A DNA stretch of 64,000 bases from Alphaproteobacteria bacterium (GCA_029268305.1 JAJUGE010000001.1:103552-167551), one strand, 5' to 3'; positions 50,263 through 60,467 are shown, counted from the stretch's first letter. Translations and numbers: made by a program. The notes: generated by a model from the sequence alone, not told the origin.

Positions 50263-52787
50263 CGCGACACCTCCGGGAAAAGGCCGATCACAGCAATCGT
50301 GACGGCTGCCGTCAGCGCCATGAAGTGCCAGTAGAGGGCGACGTTTCGGACATCGGCGTCGTAGATCGCGGTGCAGAGGCCGACTGCGGTTCGGGCGATC
50401 ACGTAAGCCTGCATCAGAACGCCAGCGGCGGCGTGGATGCCGGTCCAGAGAATCAGGACCCAGACGATCGCCGGATAGGCGTGAACAGTCGGGTCCATGC
50501 CGGTCGCAGAAGGCGCGAACACGAGCGCCGCCGTGCCGCCGAGCGCCAGCGCAATGCCGGCGACGAGGCTCGCGCACGCCGCATAGGCGGAGCCGTTAGC
50601 ATTCGCCCTCACCGAGAGAAGGGTGAGCGCCCAGGCAGCGGCGTAACCGACTGCCGCTGCCACGAGCCAGAAGCGGTCGGGCTCTGCCGATCCGACAGGC
50701 GGAAAGGCCCCGTGCACCGTCCAGAAGTAGAAGTAGCCGAAGACGAGGCCGGAGAAGGCAGTCAGATCCGCCAGCATGGTGATGAACATCGCCCACCAGC
50801 CGACCGAATTCGATCCCGACTGGTAGAGGGGCGCCGTGGCGCCGAGGCCGATGTCTTTCTCCGGCTTTTCCGGGATCATCGCGGTGCCGGTCCAGAGCCA
50901 GCGCAGAATGAACGCCACGCCGGCTGCGCCCGACAGCGCCGCCGCGATCCACCAGTGAAAGGTCGCGAGGATGAACGAGCCGCCGATGCCGATGGCGGCG
51001 AGCATGGGGAGGAACGAGGGGCCCGGTATCCTGAGGCATTGAACCACCTCTGCAGCGAGGGTGGTGGTGATCAGGGTCTCGCGCTTCTCCTCCTCCGCAT
51101 CCGGAAGATAGAAGCGGCCTTCGTCGACCTTGCGGACAAAATCCGGCTGCTCCCAGAGCGGATAACGGCTTTCGATCAGAGGCACGCACCGCGCGCCCCA
51201 GGACTCCGGCGGCATTCGCGCCACCCACTCCAGGGTGCCTGCGTTCCAGGGATTCCGCTCGGAATAGGGCTGATGACCCTTGGGGCGGAAGATGTCCCAC
51301 ATCACGATCAGCACGCCGACGGCGAACACGGCTGCGCTGACCGACGAGAACAGGTTGAGCCAGTCCCAGCCGAGATCCGCCGGGTAGGTGAAGACCCGAC
51401 GCGGCATTCCGAGCAGCCCCGTTAGATGCATCGGCAGGAAGGTCGCATTGAAGCCGGCGAACATCGTCCAGAACCCGACGACGCCGAGGCGGTAGGACAG
51501 GCTCTTTCCCGTCGCGATCGGATAGAAATAGTAGACGCCCGCTAAGAGCGGAAAGAACATGCCGCCGATCAGGGTGTAGTGCAGGTGGGCGACGACGAAG
51601 TAGCTGTCGTGGGCCTGCCAGTCGAACGGAACGATCGCGACCATCACGCCGGTGAGACCGCCGAAGATGAAGATCGCCAGCGCCCCCGCGACGTAGAGGA
51701 GCGGTACCGACAGCGAGACCTGCCCGAGGAGCAGCGTGGCGATCAGCGCGAAGAGCTGGACGCCGGTCGGGATGACGACCGCCTCCGAGGCGGCCGAGAA
51801 GAAGCCGAGCGAGATCGCCGGCAGCCCGGTCGTGTACATGTGGTGCACCCACAGACCGAAGCTGATGAAGCCGGTCCCTACGGCCGCGAGCACGATCCAG
51901 GAATAGCCGTAGATCGGCCGCTGCGCGAAGGTCGGGACGATCATCGCCGCCAGCGCGATCGACGGCAGGAAGACGATGTAGACCTCAGGATGGCCGAAGA
52001 TCCAGAAGAGGTGTTGCCAGAGGATCGGGTCTCCGCCGCGGCTCGGGTCGAAGAACGGCCAGTCGAACGCCCGCTCGAGCTCGAACAGGAGGTCGCCGGC
52101 GATGAGCGGCGGGAACGCGAACAGGATCATCGCGCCGACCACCAGCACGTACCAGGCATAGAGCGGCATGAGGTTGATGCGCATCCCCGGCGGCCGGCAC
52201 TTGAGCACGCCGACGATCAGCTCGACGGCAGCGGCGATCGAGGCGATCTCGATGAAGCTGAGGCCGAGCAGCCAGATGTCGGCCCCGATGCCCGACTGGT
52301 CGGTATCGGTGGTCAGAGGGGGATACATGAACCAGCCGCCGGTGGGTGCCGCGTCGAAGAAGATCGAGCCGCAGACGAAGACGCCGCCGATGATGAAGCA
52401 CCAGAAGCCGAACGCCGACAGCCGGGGAAACGGCAGATCGCGTGACGACATCATCTGCGGCAGCAGCAGGATCGCGACCGCCTCGAAGATCGGCACGGCG
52501 AAGAGGAACATCATCGCCGTGCCGTGCAGCGTGTACGCCTGATTGTACGTGTCGGCGGAAAGAAAGTCGTTGTCAGGGACCGCGAGCTGAGCGCGGACGA
52601 GGAGCGCCAGAACCCCGGCGAAGAGCATGAAGGCCAGCGAAGCGCCCGTGTACCACAGGCCGACTTCGCTATTGTTCACGGCCGACCAGTAGCGCCAGCC
52701 GCGCGGTGCCGCCCATACCTTGCGCAGGCGTTCCTCCTGCTGATTCCGGCGCTCGCGGTCCTCCGCATCGTCGAGAGGGCGGTTCAT
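50259..52787 (-). CDS. Cytochrome c oxidase subunit I+III fusion (A-family heme-copper oxidase)
   Basis: This 842-residue membrane protein fuses subunit I (to ~residue 560) and subunit III (from ~640), as in caa3-type oxidases. Subunit I residues: His88 (heme a ligand, YTLHG), the CuB/cross-link set His266 and Tyr270 with the proton-gate Glu268 (FGHPEVY), His315/316 (WVHHMYTTG), His401 and His403 (VVAHLHYT). The K-channel lysine is absent: the helix VIII motif reads PTGVQ (Gln344) in place of PTG(I/V)K. The ATG overlaps the subunit II stop by four bases. It is the catalytic core of the operon 48670-53839. Confidence 0.95.
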   Translation of the reverse strand: MNRPLDDAEDRERRNQQEERLRKVWAAPRGWRYWSAVNNSEVGLWYTGASLAFMLFAGVLALLVRAQLAVPDNDFLSADTYNQAYTLHGTAMMFLFAVPIFEAVAILLLPQMMSSRDLPFPRLSAFGFWCFIIGGVFVCGSIFFDAAPTGGWFMYPPLTTDTDQSGIGADIWLLGLSFIEIASIAAAVELIVGVLKCRPPGMRINLMPLYAWYVLVVGAMILFAFPPLIAGDLLFELERAFDWPFFDPSRGGDPILWQHLFWIFGHPEVYIVFLPSIALAAMIVPTFAQRPIYGYSWIVLAAVGTGFISFGLWVHHMYTTGLPAISLGFFSAASEAVVIPTGVQLFALIATLLLGQVSLSVPLLYVAGALAIFIFGGLTGVMVAIVPFDWQAHDSYFVVAHLHYTLIGGMFFPLLAGVYYFYPIATGKSLSYRLGVVGFWTMFAGFNATFLPMHLTGLLGMPRRVFTYPADLGWDWLNLFSSVSAAVFAVGVLIVMWDIFRPKGHQPYSERNPWNAGTLEWVARMPPESWGARCVPLIESRYPLWEQPDFVRKVDEGRFYLPDAEEEKRETLITTTLAAEVVQCLRIPGPSFLPMLAAIGIGGSFILATFHWWIAAALSGAAGVAFILRWLWTGTAMIPEKPEKDIGLGATAPLYQSGSNSVGWWAMFITMLADLTAFSGLVFGYFYFWTVHGAFPPVGSAEPDRFWLVAAAVGYAAAWALTLLSVRANANGSAYAACASLVAGIALALGGTAALVFAPSATGMDPTVHAYPAIVWVLILWTGIHAAAGVLMQAYVIARTAVGLCTAIYDADVRNVALYWHFMALTAAVTIAVIGLFPEVSR

Positions 52788-53839
52788 TCCAGGCCCTCGA
52801 GATAGCGGGCGATCGCTGCCACCTCCGCATCGGGCAGCATGGCGAACGAGGGCATCAGCGCACCCGGTTTGATGGCTTCGACATTGCGGATGAAGCGGAT
52901 CAGCGAGGATCTGTCGTTCGGCAATATGCCCGCGCCGAGTGAGAGCCGGCTTCCGACATGGGTGAGGTCCGGCCCGATCACCCCGCGCGCCTCCGTGCCG
53001 CGCACCGAGTGGCAGCCGCCGCATCCCGCCTGGAGGAACAGCCGCTCTCCCGCCGCATCCGCCGCATCCGCTCGTGCCGGTTCCCTGCGTGCCTCGATCC
53101 ATGCGTCGAAGCCGGCCCGGTCCATCACCACGACCGGAAATGCCATCAGTGCATGAGATTCGCCGCAGAACTCGGCGCAGACGCCCCGAAAGGTACCGGT
53201 GCGGGTCGGCTCCAGGACCAGCCGCGTGGTCCGGCCTGGGATCATGTCCAGCTTGCCCCCGAGTGCCGGAATCCAGAGAGAGTGGATCACGTCGGGGCTG
53301 TCGAGCATCAGCTCGACCCGCTCGCCGACCGGCAGACGCAGCTCGTTGGCGCTGACGACGGGAGCCTCGCCACCGGATGGTTCGTAGGTGACCCGCCACC
53401 ACCACTGCTCGCCGGAGACGGCTACTCTCAGACCGCCGCCGTGTGCTCGCAGCTCCGGCATCAGGGCGATTCCGAAGGTGAGCAACCCGGCGAGCGTCAC
53501 GACCGGAAAGACGATGCCGCCCCAGAAAATGAAGCGCTTCGCCGTCTGCTCCCGATGTGGTTGGGGAGAGACGCGCATCGCATAGACGGCGGTTCCGAAA
53601 ACCGCGACCCAGATGACGCACGCCCCGGCGAGCATGCCGAGAAACAGTCGGAGGACGGTTTCGGCCTCTTGCCCGGCGGGCTGGAGTGCGGATTGCACCC
53701 CACCGCATCCCGCGAGCATGAGCGGGGCGAGGACACAGCCATAGGGGTGCCACCCATGCCGGCGGGGGCGACGCGACTCTGCTTGTGGGACGGCACGCGG
53801 TGCTCGGGGCTTCAATTCGTCGCGGCTCTTCCGAGGCAT
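52784..53839 (-). CDS. Cytochrome c oxidase subunit II with fused cytochrome c (caa3 type)
   Basis: This ~351-residue protein begins with a lipoprotein-like signal (LMLAGC at ~45), two transmembrane helices (~63-88 and ~103-127) and the CuA domain: His186, Cys221, Glu223, Cys225, His229 and Met232 (CAEFCGESHALM). A covalent heme c domain follows, with CGGCH at 273-277 and Met334 as likely axial ligand. It accepts electrons in the periplasm and passes them to heme a. The true start is uncertain: ATG 53839 lacks a clear ribosome site and alternative upstream TTG 53881 or downstream TTG codons exist. Confidence 0.93.
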   Translation of the reverse strand: MPRKSRDELKPRAPRAVPQAESRRPRRHGWHPYGCVLAPLMLAGCGGVQSALQPAGQEAETVLRLFLGMLAGACVIWVAVFGTAVYAMRVSPQPHREQTAKRFIFWGGIVFPVVTLAGLLTFGIALMPELRAHGGGLRVAVSGEQWWWRVTYEPSGGEAPVVSANELRLPVGERVELMLDSPDVIHSLWIPALGGKLDMIPGRTTRLVLEPTRTGTFRGVCAEFCGESHALMAFPVVVMDRAGFDAWIEARREPARADAADAAGERLFLQAGCGGCHSVRGTEARGVIGPDLTHVGSRLSLGAGILPNDRSSLIRFIRNVEAIKPGALMPSFAMLPDAEVAAIARYLEGLE

Positions 53840-53941
53840 GGACGGCGGGTGCGGCGATCGAACCCGCAACTCAGGAAGCAACGCCGGCTGCCGTCACCTG
53901 TTCCTATTCGCCGCTCCCACCGAGTGACGTGCCGCCGCCGG

Positions 53942-55657
53942 CTACGCCGCCTGTGGCCCCCGCACGAGGCGGCCCGGCAGTTGGCGCGTAGCCGTGCCGT
54001 CGCGGAAGGTGACCTGCCCGGCGGCGATGGTGGCGACGTACCCCTCGGCCTTCTGCAGGAGTCGGCCGCCGCCGGCGGGCAGGTCGTGCGCCATGTACGG
54101 CGCCCCGAAGCCGATCCGGTCCCAATCGATGACGTTGAGGTCCGCCTTCCGGCCGACGCCGATCACGCCACGGTCGTGGAGACCGACCGCGTGCGCCGGA
54201 TCGGAGGTGAGGCGGCGGATGAGCTCCGGGATCGGGAAGCGGTCCCGCTGCTTGCCCCAGTAGGAGAGCAGCCACGTCGGGAAGCCGGCGTCGAGGATGA
54301 AGCCGACATGCGCGCCGCCGTCGCCGAGGCCCATGATGCTGTTGCGGTCGGCGAGCAGGGCCTCACAGACCGACAGGTCGTAGTCGGCGTAGTTGCTGAT
54401 CGGCGAATAGATGAAGCCGTGCCCGTCGTTCTCCAGCAGGAGATCGTACGCGACTTCGGGGGCAGTTCTGCCTTCCCGCTCGGCGATGGCCGCCACGGAG
54501 TCTTCGCGCTTCGGCTCGTAATTCGGCGTGCTGCCGAAGCGGAACATCTGTGCGTAGGAGAGGCGATGGATCAGGGGGAAGGTGCTCTCCTTCACCGGAT
54601 CTTCGGAGAGAATCCGCTGCCGGAATTCCGGATCCCGCATGATGGCGACGCGCTCGGCGAGCGGCTTCTTCGCGATTGCCTTGTAGGACGGCGTGCCGGA
54701 GAAGGGATTCTGGCTCGATTCCAGACCGAGGAGGATGCCGATCGCGCGAGGCGCCACCACCGGGCGCACCGACAGTCCCTCTGCGTTCGCGGCATCGGCG
54801 AGGTCCAGGATCTCTCGCCAGACCGTCGGCTGGCTGTTCCGCTGCGACAGCGAGAAGACGATCGGCCGACCTGATTCGGCGGCAATTCGGCGCAGCATGC
54901 CGAACTCTTCGGCCGGTCCCGGCTGGCTCCATTCCGAGACGACTTCCATCACCCCGGCACCTGCGTCGCGGAGGCCCAGGGCAATGCCGGTCAGCTCCTG
55001 CTCCTGCGCACGCAGCGTCGGCGTGTAGTCACCGTTCAGGCTCTTGTGGCTCGTCGTGCGCGAGGTGGAGAAGCCGAACGCGCCGGCGCGCACCGCGTCG
55101 GCCGCGATCTCGCGCATCTGGGCGATGTCGCCCTGGTTGGCGTTCTCCAAGCGGAGTGCCCGCTCTCCCATCACGTAGACGCGGACCGCGGCGTGCGGGA
55201 GCAGGGCGCAGATGTCGACGTCGCGCGGGCGCTGCTCAAGGATGTTCAGATATTCGCCGAACGACTCCCATTGCCAGTCGAGGCCTTCGTGCATCACGGC
55301 GCCCGGGATGTCCTCGACGCCCTCCATCAGCTCGACCAGCTTCTCGCGATCCTCGACACGGCACGGGGCGAAGCCGACGCCGCAGTTCCCCATGACGGCG
55401 GTGGTCACGCCGTGCCAGGAGGAGGGGGCGAGATGATCGTCCCAGACGGCCTGCGCGTCGTAGTGGGTGTGGATGTCGACGAAGCCCGGCGTGACGAGCC
55501 GGTCGCGGGCATCGATCTCCTCGCGTCCGCTGCCCGCCACCCTGCCGATCTCGGCGATCCTTCCGTCGCGCACCGCAATGTCTGCCTCTACCGGTTCGGC
55601 TCCTGTGCCGTCGACAACGGTGCCGCCGCGAATGACGAGATCGAATTCAGCCGGCAT
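53942..55657 (-). CDS. N-acyl-D-amino-acid deacylase-like amidohydrolase
   Basis: This 571-residue metal-dependent amidohydrolase has HTHYDAQ (His63, His65), the bridging Cys92 in GNCGVGFAPC and the late GDGGAHVG aspartate loop. That set is typical of D-aminoacylase/N-acyl-D-glutamate deacylase relatives; many family members act on other cyclic or acylated amides. The AGGAGG site gives ATG 55657 the right spacing. It is divergent from another amidohydrolase gene at 55730. Confidence 0.9.
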   Translation of the reverse strand: MPAEFDLVIRGGTVVDGTGAEPVEADIAVRDGRIAEIGRVAGSGREEIDARDRLVTPGFVDIHTHYDAQAVWDDHLAPSSWHGVTTAVMGNCGVGFAPCRVEDREKLVELMEGVEDIPGAVMHEGLDWQWESFGEYLNILEQRPRDVDICALLPHAAVRVYVMGERALRLENANQGDIAQMREIAADAVRAGAFGFSTSRTTSHKSLNGDYTPTLRAQEQELTGIALGLRDAGAGVMEVVSEWSQPGPAEEFGMLRRIAAESGRPIVFSLSQRNSQPTVWREILDLADAANAEGLSVRPVVAPRAIGILLGLESSQNPFSGTPSYKAIAKKPLAERVAIMRDPEFRQRILSEDPVKESTFPLIHRLSYAQMFRFGSTPNYEPKREDSVAAIAEREGRTAPEVAYDLLLENDGHGFIYSPISNYADYDLSVCEALLADRNSIMGLGDGGAHVGFILDAGFPTWLLSYWGKQRDRFPIPELIRRLTSDPAHAVGLHDRGVIGVGRKADLNVIDWDRIGFGAPYMAHDLPAGGGRLLQKAEGYVATIAAGQVTFRDGTATRQLPGRLVRGPQAA

Positions 55658-55729
55658 TTCCACCTCCTGTTGTTGTGCAGGTAGAGTAAAGCGATAACAG
55701 CCGGGTCGTCACGGGGGAAGGAAACGCCG

Positions 55730-56563
55730 ATGCTGATCGTGGACGCACAAGTGCACATCTGGGCTGCTCATTCGCCGGAGCGGCCTTGGCCCGAGGATGG
55801 TTTCGGTCGAGAACACTCGCCGGTGCCGCTGACGGCGGAAAAGCTGCTGACGGAAATGGACGAGGCCGGGGTCGACCGCGCCGTGCTCGTCCCGCCGTCG
55901 TTCGAGGGCGACCGCAACGATCTGGCGCTCGAGGCGGCCGGGCGACATCCGGGGCGGTTCGCGGTGATGGGCCGCATCGACCTCGGCGATCCGGCGAACG
56001 CGGCGCTGCTGCCGACGTGGAGAGAGCAGCCCGGGATGCTGGGCATTCGCGTCACCTTCATCATGCCGGAGCACCGGCGCTGGCTGGCCGAGGGTGTGTG
56101 CGACTGGTTCTGGCCGGCGGCGGAGGAATCGGGCATCCCGGTGATGGTGCTGCCGCCCGAACAGTTTCACCTGATGGACCCGATCATCGAGCGGCATCCC
56201 GGCATCAACTTCGTCATGGACCATCTCGGCATGAACTCGAAGCTGCGGGATGTGGAGGCGTTCGCCGCAGTGGACGAGCTTCTGCCGCTGGCCCGTCACC
56301 CGAACCTTGCCGTGAAAGCCTCGGCGCTGCCGTGCTACACGACCGAGAAGTACCCCTTCCGCGGCATTCACGACCATATCAAGCGCGTGCTCGATGCGTT
56401 CGGCCCGGAGCGCACCTTCTGGGGCACCGACGTCTCGCGCCTGCCGTGTACCTATCGCGAAGGAATAACCTTCTTCACGGAAGAGCTGCCGTTCCTCTCG
56501 GAAAGCGACAAGGAGCTGGTCATGGGCAGGGCGATCTGTGACTGGCTCGGCTGGCGGATCTGA
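55730..56563 (+). CDS. Amidohydrolase_2 family protein
   Basis: This 277-residue TIM-barrel metal hydrolase has VDAQVHIWAA at the start (a His from the metal site), a conserved VMDHLGMN (~161) and the late FWGTDVSRLP aspartate. Relatives are lactonases or decarboxylases of aromatic-acid catabolism. The substrate is unknown. It is followed by the HCCA-isomerase-like gene on the same strand with a 16-nt gap. Confidence 0.88.
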   Translation: MLIVDAQVHIWAAHSPERPWPEDGFGREHSPVPLTAEKLLTEMDEAGVDRAVLVPPSFEGDRNDLALEAAGRHPGRFAVMGRIDLGDPANAALLPTWREQPGMLGIRVTFIMPEHRRWLAEGVCDWFWPAAEESGIPVMVLPPEQFHLMDPIIERHPGINFVMDHLGMNSKLRDVEAFAAVDELLPLARHPNLAVKASALPCYTTEKYPFRGIHDHIKRVLDAFGPERTFWGTDVSRLPCTYREGITFFTEELPFLSESDKELVMGRAICDWLGWRI

Positions 56564-56579
56564 GGGCCGCGGCCCGCCG

Positions 56580-57191
56580 ATGCAGACGGTAGACTTCTTC
56601 TACGGGCTCGGCAGCCGCTACTCGTATCTGGCCTCGACGCAGATCGAGGCGCTGGAGCGTGATACCGGTTGCCGCGTCGTCTGGCGCCCGCTCAGCAGCG
56701 TCGATCTGATGGCTTTGCACGGTCGCTCTCCCTTCGCCGGCGAGCCCGTTTCCGGTCAGTACGACTGGGATTATCGCCGGCGCGATGCAGAGGCGTGGGC
56801 GGCGTATTACAGAGTGCCGTATGTGGAGCCGGCCCCGTTCGTCGTCGATCCGCGCCTGTTCGCGATCGCATGCCAAGCCGCCGGGCAGCTCGGCGCGGTC
56901 CGGGATTACAGCCGACGAATGTTCGGCGCCATCTTCGTCGATCATGCGACGGTCGACCGGGAATGCTGCCTTCGGCTGGCGGAGAAGGCCGGGCTCGACC
57001 CGGACCGGTTCGCGCGGCTGATGGACGATGCTTCGGTCGCGGCGGAGGTGCGACGCACGACGGAGGAAGCGCATCGTCGCGGCGCATTCGGCGTGCCGAC
57101 GTTCTTCGCGGGCGAAACCATGATCTGGGGCAATGATCGCCTGCCGCTCCTGCGGCACCACCTGATGCGCGCGGCTCGCGGTCGGCGGTAG
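56580..57191 (+). CDS. DsbA/2-hydroxychromene-2-carboxylate isomerase family protein
   Basis: This 203-residue thioredoxin-fold protein has FFYGLGSRYSYLA at the N terminus and cis-Pro GVPTFF at ~178, in the pattern of HCCA isomerase, a kappa-class GST relative that isomerises a ring-opened aromatic intermediate with glutathione. The active-site serine in GSRYSY fits that family. Together with the adjacent amidohydrolase it suggests degradation of a cyclic substrate. Confidence 0.88.
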   Translation: MQTVDFFYGLGSRYSYLASTQIEALERDTGCRVVWRPLSSVDLMALHGRSPFAGEPVSGQYDWDYRRRDAEAWAAYYRVPYVEPAPFVVDPRLFAIACQAAGQLGAVRDYSRRMFGAIFVDHATVDRECCLRLAEKAGLDPDRFARLMDDASVAAEVRRTTEEAHRRGAFGVPTFFAGETMIWGNDRLPLLRHHLMRAARGRR

Positions 57192-57377
57192 CCTGGGTCC
57201 TCTTAGAGGCAGGTCGAGAAGAATTCGCGCAGACCAATTTGTAATTGACGCGAAGTAGCGCGAGGCGCACGATTTTTCCGTTGGCAAATCGGAGAAGGGA
57301 GGAAGTCTGCTTTACCTCTACGGCTATGTGAGCGTTTGACGAAACACCCCAAGAAATGAAACAGGGAGGTAAACGTC

Positions 57378-58502
57378 ATGTGCAAACGCTTTTCAGTCGT
57401 CTTCGCATTGGCTGCCCTGGCTCTCTGGCTCAACGCCACCGGGCCGGCACTGTCGCAGCAGTCCGATCCAATCGTTCTCAAGGGGCAATCGTCCCATCCA
57501 GCCACGGCCAATCTCCACCTGATCTTCAAGCTCTGGGGCGAAACCGCCGAGAAGATGTCGGGCGGCCGCCTCAAGATCGAGGTTCTGCCCGGCGGCGCCA
57601 TCGTCCCGCCCTTCGAGGTGTTCGATGCCACGTCGCGCGGCGTTCTCGACGTCGGGATGGCGCCTTTCGGCTACATTCTCGGCAAGAGCCTGGCCGGCAT
57701 CCCGCTCTCGCACGGTCCGGTCTTCGGAATGGACGGCGTCGACTATTTCGGCTGGTACTACGACGGCGGCGGGATGGAGCTCCTCGAAGAGTTCTATCGC
57801 GACGTGATCAAGCTGGATCTCGTCGCCTTCCCAATTCCGACCGACTATCCGCAAGCTCTCGGCTGGTTCACGAAGCCGATCACCAATCTCGAAGATCTGA
57901 AGGGCATGAAGTACCGGATCTACGGCATCGGTGCCGAGACCTACGGGAAGCTCGGCGTTTCGGTCGTCACCCTTCCCGGCGGCGAGATCGTGCCCGCGAT
58001 GGAGCGCGGCGTCATAGAGGGCGCCGAGTGGATCAATTGTCTCGAAGACAAGAAGCTCGGCCTGAACAACGTCGCCAAGTACTACTACACGCCGGGCATG
58101 CACGAGCCGGTCACGGGCGGGCAGCTGATGATCAACCGTAGCATCTGGGAAAAACTCAGCCCCGATCTGCAGGAGATCGTCAAAGTTGCCAGCGTCCATG
58201 CGACCATGATCCGCAACGCTATGTTCAACCGCGAGACCGCGGTCGCATGCAAGGAGCTCGTCGATCAGGGCATAGAGGTGCACCGCACCCCCGACGACAT
58301 TCTCAAGAACTTCCTCGATGAATGGGAGAATATCCAGGCCGGCTATGCGGAGAAGGATCCCTTTTACAAGAAGGTCCTGGACAGCCAGCGGAAATATGCC
58401 GAAGTCGTGGTGCCCTTCCGCCTCTCGTTCTGGCCGCCGTATGAGTTCGCCGGAAACTACTACTGGAAGGACAAGATCTACCGGAAGACTGCCGCCAAAT
58501 AG
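57378..58502 (+). CDS. dctP: TRAP transporter substrate-binding protein (DctP)
   Basis: This 374-residue periplasmic binding protein has a signal peptide (~1-27, ending ALSQQ) and the DctP/TakP fold, including the YRIYGIGAETYGKLGVSVVTLPGGEI segment split at ~183-208, where the substrate-carboxylate arginine lies. Similarity is strongest to the mannitol/2-oxo-acid subgroup. A strong GGGAGG precedes the ATG. It opens the three-gene TRAP operon. Confidence 0.93.
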   Translation: MCKRFSVVFALAALALWLNATGPALSQQSDPIVLKGQSSHPATANLHLIFKLWGETAEKMSGGRLKIEVLPGGAIVPPFEVFDATSRGVLDVGMAPFGYILGKSLAGIPLSHGPVFGMDGVDYFGWYYDGGGMELLEEFYRDVIKLDLVAFPIPTDYPQALGWFTKPITNLEDLKGMKYRIYGIGAETYGKLGVSVVTLPGGEIVPAMERGVIEGAEWINCLEDKKLGLNNVAKYYYTPGMHEPVTGGQLMINRSIWEKLSPDLQEIVKVASVHATMIRNAMFNRETAVACKELVDQGIEVHRTPDDILKNFLDEWENIQAGYAEKDPFYKKVLDSQRKYAEVVVPFRLSFWPPYEFAGNYYWKDKIYRKTAAK

Positions 58503-58593
58503 CTGACGCCTGGCCCCCAAACGGCATCGGGTGCAGGCGCCCGAGCCCGACGGGCAGGTGCATTCCTCTCGTACAACAGCCGGGGAGGAGGGG

Positions 58594-59151
58594 GTGGTTG
58601 ACCGAAGCGAGGCTGGCGCGGCTGCAAGCCCGCCGCCCAGGGTATTGGTCGCTTACGTCAGAGCAGCAGACCGCTTCGCAGAGCTTTGCGGACTGCTGTT
58701 CTGCTGGCTCGCACTGCCGCTGGTGGCTGCGCTCACCTATGAGGTGATCGCACGCTACGCATTCCACGCCCCGACCCTGTGGGCCTACGACGTCACCTAC
58801 ATGATCTACGGCACGCACTTCATGTTGGGTGCGGCCTACGCCCTCTACCGTGGCGCCCATATCCGGACGGACATTTTCTATCAGAACTGGAGCTTCCGGA
58901 CCCGGGGCCTCGTCGACGCCACGCTCTACCTCTTCTTCTTCTTTCCCGGCATGATCCTCTTCTTCTGGATGGGGCTGCAGGAGGCGCTCCAGTCCTGGGA
59001 CATCCGCGAAGTATCGGACGCCAGCCCCTGGCGGCCACCGATCTATCCGTTCAAATCGGTAATCCCGCTCGCCGCCATCCTGCTTCTCGTGCAGGGAATT
59101 TCCGAGTTTCTGAAAAGCGCCTGGGCAGCCGTACACGGGCGGCCGCTATGA
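58594..59151 (+). CDS. dctQ: TRAP transporter small permease (DctQ)
   Basis: This ~185-residue protein has four transmembrane helices and the DctQ pattern (EVIARYAFHAPTLWAYDV near ~70). GTG 58594, with GGGGAGG upstream, is my preferred start; GTG 58531 would add 21 residues. The stop overlaps the dctM start as ATGA. Confidence 0.88.
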   Translation: MVDRSEAGAAASPPPRVLVAYVRAADRFAELCGLLFCWLALPLVAALTYEVIARYAFHAPTLWAYDVTYMIYGTHFMLGAAYALYRGAHIRTDIFYQNWSFRTRGLVDATLYLFFFFPGMILFFWMGLQEALQSWDIREVSDASPWRPPIYPFKSVIPLAAILLLVQGISEFLKSAWAAVHGRPL

Positions 59152-60467
59152 GCGCGGAATATCTCGGCATCATCCTGCTGGTCGGGTTGATCCTCGGGAT
59201 CTTCGCCGGCTTCCCCATCGCCTTCACGCTGATCGTCCTCTCGATCGTGTTCGGCTACATCGGGTTCGGAGATACCGTCTTCTACCTGATGGTCTTCCAG
59301 ACGATCGGCCTGATGAAGGAGGAGACGTTGGCCGCCGTGCCGCTCTTCGTCTTCATGGGCTACGTGCTCGAGCAGGCGGGACTGATGGAGCGCCTTTTCA
59401 GGGCGTTTCAGCTGATCCTGGCTCCGGTGCGAGGATCCCTCTATCTGGGCGTACTGCTAACTGCGACGCTGTTCGCCACTGCCACCGGCATCATCGGCGC
59501 ATCGGTCACCGTCATGGGGATGATGGCCGCGCCCGCGATGATCCGTGCTGGCTACGACCCGAAGCTGTCTGCCGGCACCATCGCTGCGGGCGGGACGCTC
59601 GGCATCCTGATCCCGCCGAGCGTGATGCTGGTGGTCATGGGGCCGGTGGTCGGCGTGTCGATCATCAAGCTGTTCGCCGCCGCCCTGGTCCCCGGCGTCA
59701 TGCTCGCCTTCCTGTACATCGCCTATGCGCTGATCCGGTCATACCTGAACCCCGATCTCGGCCCGCCGCTGCCGCGCGAGCAGTGGGCGACATCGGTTCG
59801 GCAGATGATCGTCGAATTCCTCCGCGGCATCGTGCCCCTCGCGACGATCATGTTCGCTGCACTGGGAAGCATCATCTTCGGCCTCGCCACGCCGACCGAA
59901 GCGGCTGCAATGGGCGCGAGCGGCGCGCTCGTGCTGATGATCGGGTATGGACGGTTCCGCTGGAGCGCCATCCGCGAAGCCTGCCTGAGAACGTTGGAGA
60001 CCTCGAGCCTCGTGCTGTTCCTCGCGGTCGCCTCGAACATTTACGGTGCCGTTTTCACCAGGCTCGGCACCAGCACCATGATCGCGGAGACGATGCTGGC
60101 GCTGGATCTCGGGCCGACGACGATGCTGGCATTGCTTATGGTCGTCATCTTCCTGCTCGGCTGGCCGCTCGAATGGCCGGCCATCGTCTTCATCTTCCTG
60201 CCGATCTTCCTCCCCGTCGTCGAGGCGCTTCAGATCGATCTCCTCTGGTTCAGCACCCTGATCGCGGTGAACCTGCAGACTGCCTTCCTCTCTCCTCCGG
60301 TGGCGATGGCGGCCTATTACCTGAAGGCGGTGGCGCCGAAATGGGAGCTGAGCTGGATCTACCGCGGCATGGTCGATTTCATGCTGCTACAGGTGATCGG
60401 GCTGCTGATCGTGTTCTTCTATCCGCCGATCGCGCTCTGGCTGCCGGCGGTGCTGTTCGGCCCGTAA
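59148..60467 (+). CDS. dctM: TRAP transporter large permease (DctM)
   Basis: This 439-residue protein has about twelve hydrophobic helices and the DctM signature motifs GIIGASVTVMG and LGILIPPSV (~140-165). It imports the substrate captured by the DctP protein using a sodium or proton gradient. Its start codon overlaps dctQ by four bases, giving a complete DctPQM operon. Confidence 0.95.
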   Translation: MSAEYLGIILLVGLILGIFAGFPIAFTLIVLSIVFGYIGFGDTVFYLMVFQTIGLMKEETLAAVPLFVFMGYVLEQAGLMERLFRAFQLILAPVRGSLYLGVLLTATLFATATGIIGASVTVMGMMAAPAMIRAGYDPKLSAGTIAAGGTLGILIPPSVMLVVMGPVVGVSIIKLFAAALVPGVMLAFLYIAYALIRSYLNPDLGPPLPREQWATSVRQMIVEFLRGIVPLATIMFAALGSIIFGLATPTEAAAMGASGALVLMIGYGRFRWSAIREACLRTLETSSLVLFLAVASNIYGAVFTRLGTSTMIAETMLALDLGPTTMLALLMVVIFLLGWPLEWPAIVFIFLPIFLPVVEALQIDLLWFSTLIAVNLQTAFLSPPVAMAAYYLKAVAPKWELSWIYRGMVDFMLLQVIGLLIVFFYPPIALWLPAVLFGP

